Program-made: the position numbers and the translations under genes | From: Syntrophobacterales bacterium | Lineage (GTDB): Bacteria; Desulfobacterota; Syntrophorhabdia; Syntrophorhabdales; WCHB1-27 | Reading direction: 5' to 3' | Assembly (NCBI GenBank): GCA_017881765.1 | Contig: JADGQN010000299.1 | Span: 1-6,161, forward strand | Length of the DNA stretch: 6,161 nucleotides | In this document: in pieces, positions 1-5,962 of the stretch | Position numbering within the stretch: position 1 is the first letter of the stretch | Layout of the letters: each line of letters starts with the position of its first letter | The notes under the pieces: model-generated | The model's database searches: none | Seen by the model: only the letters and a program-made list of their open reading frames with translations | Told to the model about the DNA's origin: nothing

Positions 1-1000
1 CGCCCCCGCAAGCCAGCATCACGCCAAGAGCCTGTTTTCTGCCAAAGCGGTCCATCATCCCTCCCAGAAGGATCATACCGATGATGCCGCCGACCGGGAA
101 AGACAGAGTGAAGCCGTAGCTCCTCACCATGGTATGTCCTGCCTTCATGAGCAATGACGGTAGCCACGTCTGGGTCCCGAAAAACGCCAGCAAGGTGAGA
201 AAATAAACGCACCAGAGCAGTACGGTCATGACCGCGAGATTAGACCTGAAAATCTTTCCTATTCCTATCTTTGCTGAAGGCGGCAACACGAAACTCTCCG
301 GCGTCCAATTGACCGGGGCGCTGCCCGCCGCCTTCTCGAGCCTCCTCAGCTCGCGGATCGCGCTGTCATTTCTCCCCTTTTGTATCAAAAAGCGGATTGA
401 CTCGGGCAGATAGAAATAGACCATCGGAATCAAAAGAAGGGCCAGGAACTCCACAAGAAAGAGGGAGCGCCAGGTAAAGCGTGAGAGGAGCGCCATAGCA
501 ATGACACCGCCCAGGATCGGGCCGAGGTTGAAGCCGGCAAAAGCAATCGATACCGCCTTTGCCCTCACCCTGCTTGGCGAGAACTCCGATATCAGTGCAA
601 TTGTGAGAGGCGTGGCGCCTCCCATGCCGAGGCCGGCGGCGAAGCGCAGGGCGCAGAGGGTCGAAAAATTAGGCGACCAAAACGTAAAACCGGTCCCCAG
701 CGAAAAGATGAGGATGGAGAGGAGCAATCCTTTCTTCCGGCCCAGCACGTCCCCGAGGATACCGAAAAGGACGGCACCTATCATCATTCCTCCGAAAGTG
801 GCGGACTGTGCAGACCCCGCCTGCAGAGGCGTCAGTCTCCATTCCCTCATAAAGTGCGGTATGAGATAGAAAATGACGGTCGAAGTGTAGCCGTCAAAAA
901 GGAGGATCAGACTTGAGATGATAAGGGCAAGAGTGTGGAAGCGATTGAACTTCAGATCGTCGCACCACTTTGTGGCGTTTATCGTTGCGTTCCCGTTCAT
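1..1000 (-). CDS. MFS transporter, aromatic acid/H+ symporter-like (3' end off the left edge)
   Basis: Inner-membrane secondary transporter, probably proton-coupled uptake of an organic or aromatic acid. The 333 visible codons give hydrophobic segments at about residues 22-48, 62-84, 90-108, 112-136, 147-172, 176-198, 254-284 and 294-316, so roughly eight of the usual twelve helices are present. The MFS signature GDVLGRKKG lies at 83-91 in loop 2-3 and its pseudo-repeat GGMMDRFGRK at 313-322 in loop 8-9. TM1 carries an acidic FDGY motif (D36), and PESIRFLIQKGR at 199-210 opens the long central cytoplasmic loop; these resemble PcaK/BenK-type AAHS transporters. The start is ATG at 1000, preceded on the minus strand by GGAGGAG two bases away. 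The reading frame is open to position 1, so the last four or so helices are missing. It is co-oriented with the flavoprotein genes but 633 nt beyond them, so it may have its own promoter. MFS membership is secure; the substrate is inferred from weak family resemblance. Confidence 0.92.
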   Translation of the reverse strand, partial: MNGNATINATKWCDDLKFNRFHTLALIISSLILLFDGYTSTVIFYLIPHFMREWRLTPLQAGSAQSATFGGMMIGAVLFGILGDVLGRKKGLLLSILIFSLGTGFTFWSPNFSTLCALRFAAGLGMGGATPLTIALISEFSPSRVRAKAVSIAFAGFNLGPILGGVIAMALLSRFTWRSLFLVEFLALLLIPMVYFYLPESIRFLIQKGRNDSAIRELRRLEKAAGSAPVNWTPESFVLPPSAKIGIGKIFRSNLAVMTVLLWCVYFLTLLAFFGTQTWLPSLLMKAGHTMVRSYGFTLSFPVGGIIGMILLGGMMDRFGRKQALGVMLACGG

Positions 1001-1133
1001 GGCTCCTCCATTCAAGGCCGATGTTTATCGGTCACAGCGCTACTACCTCCCGGCCCACTGCTTCTTCCTGGCCGATAGGGGACAGGGTCATGGCTTTCGA
1101 AGTCTCCGGCCGTCTCTTCTCTTGAATGCTGCA

Positions 1134-1162
1134 ATAACAATACCTGAGGCGCTCAATAGCAA
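1134..1162 (-). promoter_or_regulatory. Weak sigma70-like promoter candidate for the transporter
   Basis: Read on the minus strand, TTGCTA (1157-1162) and TGTTAT (1134-1139) are 17 nt apart, each matching 4 of 6 consensus bases. Transcription would begin near 1127 and leave a leader of about 127 nt before the ATG at 1000. The match is modest and chance is a real possibility. It is listed because the transporter is separated from the upstream genes by a gap that holds a broken gene. Confidence 0.22.
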
Positions 1163-1266
1163 GCACGATTACCTGCCGCGCCGAGGATTCCCGCAATTCA
1201 CGGTCTTTCCCGGATAAAGCTTCGCCAGGATTGAGTTTACCATATGTCTTGCATTTCAGGTGAAGA

Positions 1267-1306
1267 GAATATTTCACGCGCAATATTCGGTGGTTGCCGC
1301 AATATT
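1267..1306. repeat. Cluster of three AATATT cores including a 7-bp inverted repeat
   Basis: GAATATT (1267-1273) and AATATTC (1282-1288) form perfect 7-bp arms around an 8-nt spacer. A third AATATT lies at 1301-1306, and AATATTTC occurs as a direct repeat at 1268 and 1301. The patch stands out against GC-richer surroundings and lies about 270-305 bp upstream of the transporter start. It could be a protein-binding site or simply leftover sequence; no T-run follows, so it does not look like a terminator. Confidence 0.35.
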
Positions 1307-1414
1307 TCGTGGCCCGGAAGGAAAGGATGCTTCTTCGGCAAGCCCACCGGTCTCTTTCGCTGCCTGCGATTCGCCGGATCTTTCTTCTGCTCACTCCCCG
1401 GGGCCTTGACGTGG

Positions 1415-1597
1415 TGCAATGCCGATCTCCCGGCTATCAGTCCGGAACATATGGCAAAACTGAGATTTCCCATCCCGATGGTCGCAGGGTCGCCAGAGAG
1501 CTCGGCCGCGATGATGTCGCCGGCCGCATAGAGACCCGGGATGGCCTTTCCGCCTTTCGTCAGGGCCTCCGTCTTTCCGTTGACCTTATCCTATCTA
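1415..1597 (-). pseudogene. Truncated copy of the 3' end of the 505-residue FAD oxidoreductase gene
   Basis: Bases 1415-1587 align without gaps to 3801-3973, the 3' end of the intact flavoprotein gene, with 11 mismatches in 173 (about 94% identity, counted by eye). The frame corresponds to residues 444-500 of that protein and keeps its C-terminal FAD-binding motifs, GLYAAGD and GMGNLSFAICSGLIAGRSAL, with four substitutions (A to E, D to G, E to K, F to S). At the residue-444 edge, GATAGG at 1592-1597 continues the similarity only if about 5 nt have been deleted, and an in-frame TAG at 1591-1593 closes the frame. At the other end homology stops within HHVK (intact copy QYIK), and the frame runs on without similarity to a stop at 1237. 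With no N-terminal FAD-binding fold it cannot make a working enzyme. It lies 36 bp past the stop of the 569-residue flavoprotein gene and is probably the relic of a second, paralogous oxidoreductase gene. Confidence 0.88.
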
Positions 1598-1633
1598 TCC
1601 ACTGCATTTTCCAACGTCGTGTGATTGTCGCAC

Positions 1634-3343
1634 TCAAGCCAGCCTATCCGGCTTATATGGATACCGGTGCATCGGTATGTCCTCTGTACTGACCATCATG
1701 TTCCCCCCTTCGTCCTTTACGATAATCCACTTGAGCCAGTTCTTGTTGTCCATTTCCGGGTAGTCTTCACGATAGTGAAATCCCCTTGATTCGGTTCTTA
1801 TCAAAGAGGACCTGAAGAACATCTCCGCGCAGAGCGGCATGCTCTGGGCATCAAGGCATTTCGCAAGATCATGGAAGTCCTTGGCTTTCATAGCGTCTGA
1901 CTCTCTCCGAATCTTCGTGATCTCGTCCAATGCTTTCTTCATGCGCTCTTCACTTTTGATAACACCTCGGTCTGCGGGGGCTATGGCATCCTGCACTTTG
2001 TGGATAACGTCCCTCGGAGAAATCCCGTCTTTGAGGTTCATAGGCGCGTATACCTTTTCTTTCAACGCGGCAACCTGATCGTAATCCGCTTTGCCTTGTA
2101 TAGAGTAAGTCTTCAATGCTCGGGCATGAATGGCCGCCGCGGGTCCTCCCTTCATGCCCATGAAGAAGGCATTGAGGAGTCCGGTTCCGTGAATTTTCGC
2201 GGGAGGCGCCGGTACAGCGCCTGCCCTGGCGCTGCCGCTGCCGCTGACGTCGCCTACGGCAAAGAGTCCGGGAACCGTCGTCCGCATCTGGTGGTCGACC
2301 TTGACGCAGGAGAGCTCACCGATGAAGCCGGGGATGACCTCGAACCTCTGAGAATCGAGGGGAGCGCTTTTCTTGAGTATGCGGGACTGCCGTTCCAGGG
2401 CCTCCGGATGAAACTTGAAGAACTTCCCGCTCTCGGCAGCAAAGGCGTCGAGGTGGGCTTCAATGGGGCCGTTGCCCGCTAGGGTCTCCCTGTACCAGGC
2501 CAGAACAGCTATGGGGTCCATGGAGGAATGTAACCCCGGCCGGTACTTCTGGCTGATGTTCTCTCCTTTTGCATAGAGATAGTCGTGGGCTGTATGCGCC
2601 CCTGCGGTAATGACCCAGCCCCGGGGATCCACACGGGAGAAATCGCACATGTTCCCGAATTCGGCATTTCTCATCTCTGCGCCCGCCCAATAAGCAGCGG
2701 CTACGCCGTTGCCCGTTCCACACCAGCGGAGGGTCATATCGTAGTTCTGGGAGCCGTTGGCAAGGATGACCGTTGCCGCCTCAAAAATATGGTAGGTCCC
2801 GTTGACGATATTGAACCCTACGGCCCCGGAGATGCGATTCTCATACTTCATGAGATCCGCAATCACCACCTTGTCGATGATTCGTACACCCAGTTCTCGG
2901 GCGTATGCTGCCATCCGGGTGCACATATCAGGGTTAATGCTGGCCGTTCCCCAAGGGAACGGCCATTTTGCGTAGTCGATAACGCCGCCCTCCCTGCGTA
3001 GGATCTCCACCCCCCAGGAGCTGATGCGCTCGGTAATGGGGCGGCTGGAAAAGGCGAACTCTCTGAGAAGGAGTTGATCATTGAGATAGAAGCCGATATT
3101 CTCCAGGCAATACCTGACGAACGCCTCGGGATCGTCCTGCTCAGTGACGAAGCTCAAGAGCCCAGCTGTTCTGGCGGATTTGCCCGCCCATCCCCGACTT
3201 GCAGTCGCTTTATCCACGACCAGGACGTCGAGTTCCGGGCTGGTCTCCTTTGCCGTGATGGCGGCGGAAAGCCCGGCAGCTCCTCCTCCAACGATCAATA
3301 CATCCGTCGAATGAACTGTGCCTAAGGAATCCAAATTCGTCAT
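1634..3343 (-). CDS. AprA/FrdA-like FAD-dependent oxidoreductase (569 aa)
   Basis: Soluble FAD flavoprotein of the fumarate reductase / succinate dehydrogenase / adenylylsulfate reductase alpha group. An N-terminal dinucleotide fold has GGGAAG at 19-24 and D44 at the end of the second strand. TGNGVAAAYWAGAE at 210-223 and the second FAD motif GLFAVGD at 359-365 follow, then a helical C-terminal domain with SRGFHYREDYP at 519-529, typical of the Sdh/Frd/Apr C-terminal domain. The segment KSARTAGLLS (55-64), where SdhA/FrdA carry the flavin-linking histidine, has no His, so FAD is probably non-covalent. There is no signal peptide, so it is cytoplasmic. True AprA is longer (about 640-660 residues), and neither its partner nor its neighbours suggest sulfate reduction. 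The start chosen is ATG 3343, which overlaps the ferredoxin TGA as ATGA and has GAGAGG at suitable distance; an in-frame GTG at 3352 would add three residues. The ferredoxin just upstream is the likely electron partner. The substrate is unknown. Confidence 0.9.
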   Translation of the reverse strand: MTNLDSLGTVHSTDVLIVGGGAAGLSAAITAKETSPELDVLVVDKATASRGWAGKSARTAGLLSFVTEQDDPEAFVRYCLENIGFYLNDQLLLREFAFSSRPITERISSWGVEILRREGGVIDYAKWPFPWGTASINPDMCTRMAAYARELGVRIIDKVVIADLMKYENRISGAVGFNIVNGTYHIFEAATVILANGSQNYDMTLRWCGTGNGVAAAYWAGAEMRNAEFGNMCDFSRVDPRGWVITAGAHTAHDYLYAKGENISQKYRPGLHSSMDPIAVLAWYRETLAGNGPIEAHLDAFAAESGKFFKFHPEALERQSRILKKSAPLDSQRFEVIPGFIGELSCVKVDHQMRTTVPGLFAVGDVSGSGSARAGAVPAPPAKIHGTGLLNAFFMGMKGGPAAAIHARALKTYSIQGKADYDQVAALKEKVYAPMNLKDGISPRDVIHKVQDAIAPADRGVIKSEERMKKALDEITKIRRESDAMKAKDFHDLAKCLDAQSMPLCAEMFFRSSLIRTESRGFHYREDYPEMDNKNWLKWIIVKDEGGNMMVSTEDIPMHRYPYKPDRLA

Positions 3344-3588
3344 GGGCCGCACCTCTCTTTCTCAGATACCGGTTCCGGTATATACTTGCTTTTCCAGTCG
3401 GGGATAATCTCGATGGCTTGCACCGGGCAAACCTTCTCGCAGACACAGCAGACCTGGCAATCTTCTGGATAAGCGCCGAAGGGAGCATCTTTATCTTCGT
3501 CCCAGCGGATGACGTCCACGAAGCACGAATCGACGCACTCGCGGCAGCCCGTGCAAGCATCGAAGTCAATTCTTATGGAATGGGCCAT
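3340..3588 (-). CDS. 2[4Fe-4S] ferredoxin, AprB-like partner (82 aa)
   Basis: Small cytoplasmic electron carrier with two [4Fe-4S] binding motifs: C12-x2-C15-x2-C18-x3-C22 (followed by Phe rather than the usual Pro), and C44-x2-C47-x2-C50-x3-C54-Pro. Two extra cysteines, C48 inside the second motif and C80 near the C-terminus, are not needed for the clusters. The two motifs are joined by an acidic linker (DEDKD), and a tail of about 22 residues follows the second motif; AprB of sulfate reducers is roughly twice as long because of its extended tail. The ATG at 3588 is preceded by AGAGG eight bases away. The stop overlaps the ATG of the next flavoprotein by 4 nt, so the two are almost certainly co-translated at matched levels and form a flavoprotein/ferredoxin pair. 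It is separated by 196 bp from the flavoprotein gene upstream. Confidence 0.93.
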   Translation of the reverse strand: MAHSIRIDFDACTGCRECVDSCFVDVIRWDEDKDAPFGAYPEDCQVCCVCEKVCPVQAIEIIPDWKSKYIPEPVSEKERCGP

Positions 3589-3603
3589 GGCGTTTTCCTC
3601 TCT

Positions 3604-3625
3604 ATTCTTGAAAGAATGTTCTTTC
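3604..3625. promoter_or_regulatory. Overlapping palindromes in the leader of the two-cluster ferredoxin gene
   Basis: ATTCTT-GA-AAGAAT (3604-3617) and GAAAGAA-TG-TTCTTTC (3610-3625) are two perfect dyads that share a central arm, so alternating TTCTT and AAGAA half-sites are phased every 7-8 bp. They lie 16-37 bp upstream of the ATG at 3588, just ahead of the Shine-Dalgarno sequence. A dimeric repressor site or an mRNA hairpin that affects translation of the ferredoxin/flavoprotein pair are both possible. No convincing -35/-10 pair was found in the 196-bp gap. Confidence 0.4.
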
Positions 3626-3784
3626 GTATCTTGTCACGCTTCTTTGTTTCACTCGCCGCCAACCCTCTTCCCGGAGGTAAGGCCTGGGCAGATTCCTGGT
3701 CCAGTCCGATAGCGCGGGGAGTCTAAGCCCCACCGACTCAGCAAGCTTTGCAGTCTATAACCTCGATTAAAGACTTGTCTTCTC

Positions 3785-5302
3785 CTACCTCTTGATGTAT
3801 TGCAATGCCGACCTCCCGGCTATCAGTCCGGAACATATGGCAAAACTGAGATTCCCCATCCCGATGGTCGCAGGGTCGCCGAAGAGCTCGGCCGCGATGA
3901 TGTCACCGGCCGCGTAAAGTCCCGGGATGGCCTCTCCGTCTTTCGTCAGGGCCGCCGTCTTTCCGTTGACCTTTATGCCTCCTATCGATTGGTACGCCGT
4001 GCTGTAGGTCCTTAAGGAGTAGAACTTCCCGGTCTTGACAGGCCGGAGAAACCCGGGGTTTTTGGCAAACTGGTCGTCATGTCCCTTGTCACAGAACCCG
4101 TTGTACGCGTCTACGGTCTCTCTTAAGGCGCTCGAGTCGATATCCATCTGTCGCGCGAGCTCTTCCAGGCTCTCGGCGATGAAGACATGCCGGTTGCCCT
4201 GTGCCATGACCTTACGCAGGTCGCTTTCGACACCGGTCAATGTTTTTGCAGGAAAGACGAAATAGGTGAACTCGACGCCTACCTGTTCCATATGCTTCTT
4301 TGTCTCTTCGTCGAAGACGATTGAGGCGCATTTGCCTTTCTGCCTTCCTATCACGCCGCCGGAGGTAAAGTGGTCGTTTATGAGCCCTTCATCCATGAAA
4401 CGCCTTCCCTGCTGATTGACCCAGAGGTAGGGCTGCTCCTGAATAACCCGGGCCTGGCTGAGCATGATCCACGGCATGTTTCCGATGATGCCGGGCCCTG
4501 GGACGTGGTTGAAGGGCTGGATGCTCATCGATCCCTTATCCGCGCCCGCTTCCCAGGCCATCTTGATACCGTCGCCGGTGAATTTCGTACCGAGACAGAG
4601 GTTGAAGAAATCACCCTCCACGCAGGTGCCGAAACGGTCGAGGGTGAAGCCGTAGCCGCTGTATTCCCTGACCATTTCCGGATCGTCGTTGAATCCCGCG
4701 GTCGCGACCACAACCGCTTTTGCGTCGATGTGGAGGAGGTTGCCTGCCTTGTCCTCGGCATAGACGCCCGCGACGCGGTTACCCACCTGGAGAATCTTCT
4801 TTCCCGGCGTGGACATGCGTACGTCCACGCCGAGTTCTTTGGCTTTGGCTATGAGCCTTTTTATCATGACCGCGCCGCCGTGACCCTTTCCCTCCGCCTT
4901 CAGAAAATAGGTGTCGCGGAAGTTGTATCCCCTTGGGAAGCCTCCGCGCTCGCTCATCTTCTCGCCCATCTCTTCGAGACTCATCGATCTCACGAGAGAA
5001 TGTTCGACGCCCATCCTGGTAAGCCAATCCATCAGCTCCGGCAAGGTATCGATATACGCCCTCACCAGCTCGGCATTGCCTCTCCAGTGCGTCATCTCCA
5101 TGAAGACCTTGAAAGCCTTATCCTTGTAAGCTTGTTCGTTTCTGATGCCACCCGTTGCGACAGGCGTATTCGACGCCCCGCCTGGGAACGGTCTCTTTTC
5201 GAGAAGGATGACCCTTGAGCCTCCTTCGGCCGCGGTGATCGCCGCCGCCATACCCGCCCCACCCGTTCCCAGCACCACCACGTCCGCCATCAGATGCTCC
5301 AT
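3785..5302 (-). CDS. FAD-dependent oxidoreductase, fumarate reductase/KSTD superfamily (505 aa)
   Basis: Soluble flavoprotein of the FAD_binding_2 type, the family of flavocytochrome c fumarate reductase, urocanate reductase and 3-oxosteroid 1-dehydrogenase. It starts with an FAD fold, GTGGAG at 12-17 and E35 after the second strand, followed by PGGASNTPVATGG at 40-52. ATAGF at 200-204 and TGDGIKMAWEAGA at 242-254 are further FAD contacts. The capping domain region includes WVNQQGRRFMDE at 294-305. SIGGIKVN at 439-446 precedes the C-terminal motifs GLYAAGD (461-467) and GMGNLSFAICSG (481-492). Fumarate reductases usually have His-Thr-x-Gly-Gly where this protein has Gln-Ser-Ile-Gly-Gly, so fumarate reduction should not be assumed. 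There is no signal peptide, haem motif or FMN domain, so electrons must come from a separate carrier, plausibly the ferredoxin 70 bp upstream. ATG 5302 has GAGAGGGG four bases away; ATG 5290 is an alternative that would shorten the protein by four residues. Substrate and reaction direction are unknown. Confidence 0.92.
   Translation of the reverse strand: MEHLMADVVVLGTGGAGMAAAITAAEGGSRVILLEKRPFPGGASNTPVATGGIRNEQAYKDKAFKVFMEMTHWRGNAELVRAYIDTLPELMDWLTRMGVEHSLVRSMSLEEMGEKMSERGGFPRGYNFRDTYFLKAEGKGHGGAVMIKRLIAKAKELGVDVRMSTPGKKILQVGNRVAGVYAEDKAGNLLHIDAKAVVVATAGFNDDPEMVREYSGYGFTLDRFGTCVEGDFFNLCLGTKFTGDGIKMAWEAGADKGSMSIQPFNHVPGPGIIGNMPWIMLSQARVIQEQPYLWVNQQGRRFMDEGLINDHFTSGGVIGRQKGKCASIVFDEETKKHMEQVGVEFTYFVFPAKTLTGVESDLRKVMAQGNRHVFIAESLEELARQMDIDSSALRETVDAYNGFCDKGHDDQFAKNPGFLRPVKTGKFYSLRTYSTAYQSIGGIKVNGKTAALTKDGEAIPGLYAAGDIIAAELFGDPATIGMGNLSFAICSGLIAGRSALQYIKR
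3801..3973 (-). repeat. Intact member of a 173-bp duplicated segment
   Basis: This stretch, codons 444-500 of the 505-residue flavoprotein gene, matches 1415-1587 in the same orientation at 162 of 173 positions with no gaps. The two copies lie 2,386 bp apart and flank most of the two-cluster ferredoxin/flavoprotein pair. At this length and identity they could support homologous recombination that would delete that pair. Confidence 0.88.
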
Positions 5303-5372
5303 GTTGCCCCTCTCGTCAAGGTTCCTTCCCCGTGCCCCGCCATGCCTGGGTCGGGCCCAATGTGGATGCCCG

Positions 5373-5564
5373 TTACCCGACGATCCTGATCGCTGAAACG
5401 GCGCAGGATTCCGCTGCTTCTACGGCTGCTTTCTCGAGCGAATCGGGAATCTCCTCGAACTTAACCCGCATTACCTCGTGAGCTTCATCCATTTCGAAGA
5501 GATCGGGTGAAGTATCGACACAGATACCGCACCTTACACAATAGTCCTCGATCATCAGTCTCAT
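5373..5564 (-). CDS. Single-cluster [4Fe-4S] ferredoxin (63 aa)
   Basis: Small acidic electron carrier. C9, C12 and C15 sit in CVRCGICVDTSPDLF, and a remote C54 lies in ESCAVSAI. This is the 3+1 cysteine pattern of monocluster ferredoxins such as Desulfovibrio ferredoxins I and II: the fourth proximal cysteine of bacterial 2[4Fe-4S] ferredoxins is replaced (S19), and the helical middle (about residues 37-53) takes the place of the second cluster. All four expected ligands are present, so one [4Fe-4S] cluster is likely. Length is normal for the family. ATG 5564 is preceded by GGAGG six bases away; the next in-frame ATG, at codon 4, has worse spacing. It is the first gene of the leftward group and lies 70 bp upstream of the 505-residue flavoprotein gene, so it is the probable electron partner of that enzyme. 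No clear sigma70 promoter was found upstream. Confidence 0.9.
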   Translation of the reverse strand: MRLMIEDYCVRCGICVDTSPDLFEMDEAHEVMRVKFEEIPDSLEKAAVEAAESCAVSAIRIVG

Positions 5565-5707
5565 GCCGGTCCTCCATGTATCCCCTTCTTGGGCACTTCG
5601 CCGCTGTCTCCACGTCGCTCACCCAGCCAATTGTTTCACCGGTCCCCTGTTTCAAGATTCGTGCCGCCCCAAAGCGATCAACCGGCGAGCGGGCCGTTTC
5701 GTGAAGC

Positions 5708-5723
5708 CCGCGACATATCGCGG
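5708..5723. repeat. Dyad CCGCGA-CATA-TCGCGG
   Basis: A perfect 6-bp inverted repeat with a 4-nt AT-rich centre, about 145-160 bp upstream of the ferredoxin start at 5564. Size and symmetry suit a dimeric regulator, but in GC-rich DNA such dyads also arise by chance. It has no T-run and is not a terminator. Confidence 0.3.
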
Positions 5724-5962
5724 CCGTTACACCACGAACTGCCCCGCTGACTTTCCTAATCATACAGTCCGGAGCCGCGAAGGTCGAGAGAGATCGCCAG
5801 AATCCACTCAACGGTCGCATGAAAGAATTGTTCTCGCGCTTGCTCTCGTACTGGCTGTGATAGAAAGAAACTGCGCATCAAATCTTCAATAACAACCTAC
5901 AACCGCGCATTGACAAACGTACCTCATCGCAACATCTTTTTCAAGATATCTCTGGGGCTTTC

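Larger units (their letters stand above)
1001..1414. other. Gap without a recognised gene, upstream of the transporter
   Basis: No gene is recognised in these 414 bases. A minus-strand frame from about 1233 down to a TGA at 1032 reads plausibly, with charged and hydrophobic residues alternating and ending SKAMTLSPIGQEEAVGREVV. That tail loosely resembles the 'LTPxG' C-termini of winged-helix regulators. However, the frame has no good start or Shine-Dalgarno sequence and loses protein character above about 1240, so at most it is a decayed gene end. An AT-rich patch at 1267-1306 carries three AATATT cores, two of which form an inverted repeat. No tRNA, terminator or insertion-sequence end was seen. 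Confidence 0.4.

Noticed and set aside
501..869. Plus-strand open frame (122 codons) opposite the transporter gene
   Set aside because: Antisense shadow of the MFS gene. The minus strand gives clear transmembrane helices and the GDxxGRKxG motif; this frame gives a Pro/Arg-rich peptide.
1294..1692. Plus-strand open frame that resembles another at 3800-4015
   Set aside because: The likeness only reflects the 173-bp DNA duplication read on the wrong strand. Neither frame is a gene.
2000..2482. Plus-strand open frame (160 codons) opposite the 569-residue flavoprotein gene
   Set aside because: Antisense shadow; the minus strand encodes conserved FAD motifs across the same bases.
1634..3588. Dissimilatory adenylylsulfate reductase AprBA
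   Set aside because: The ferredoxin lacks the long AprB tail, the flavoprotein is about 70-90 residues shorter than AprA, and no sulfate-reduction genes are adjacent. Only a family-level resemblance can be supported.
4370..5218. Long open frame on the plus strand (282 codons) opposite the 505-residue flavoprotein gene
   Set aside because: It is wholly antisense to a confidently identified enzyme. Its translation is rich in His, Arg and Glu without recognisable motifs, as expected from the mirror of GC-rich codons, and it has no Shine-Dalgarno sequence.
5485..5820. Minus-strand open frame (111 codons) upstream of and overlapping the first ferredoxin
   Set aside because: It overlaps the ferredoxin in another frame, has no ribosome-binding site, and its Arg/Cys-rich translation has no domain character.
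5910..5938. Perfect -35 hexamer TTGACA on the plus strand
   Set aside because: The hexamer 17 nt downstream is CATCTT (3 of 6 matches) and neighbouring spacings are no better. The extended -10 at 6072-6080 is a better promoter for the rightward gene.
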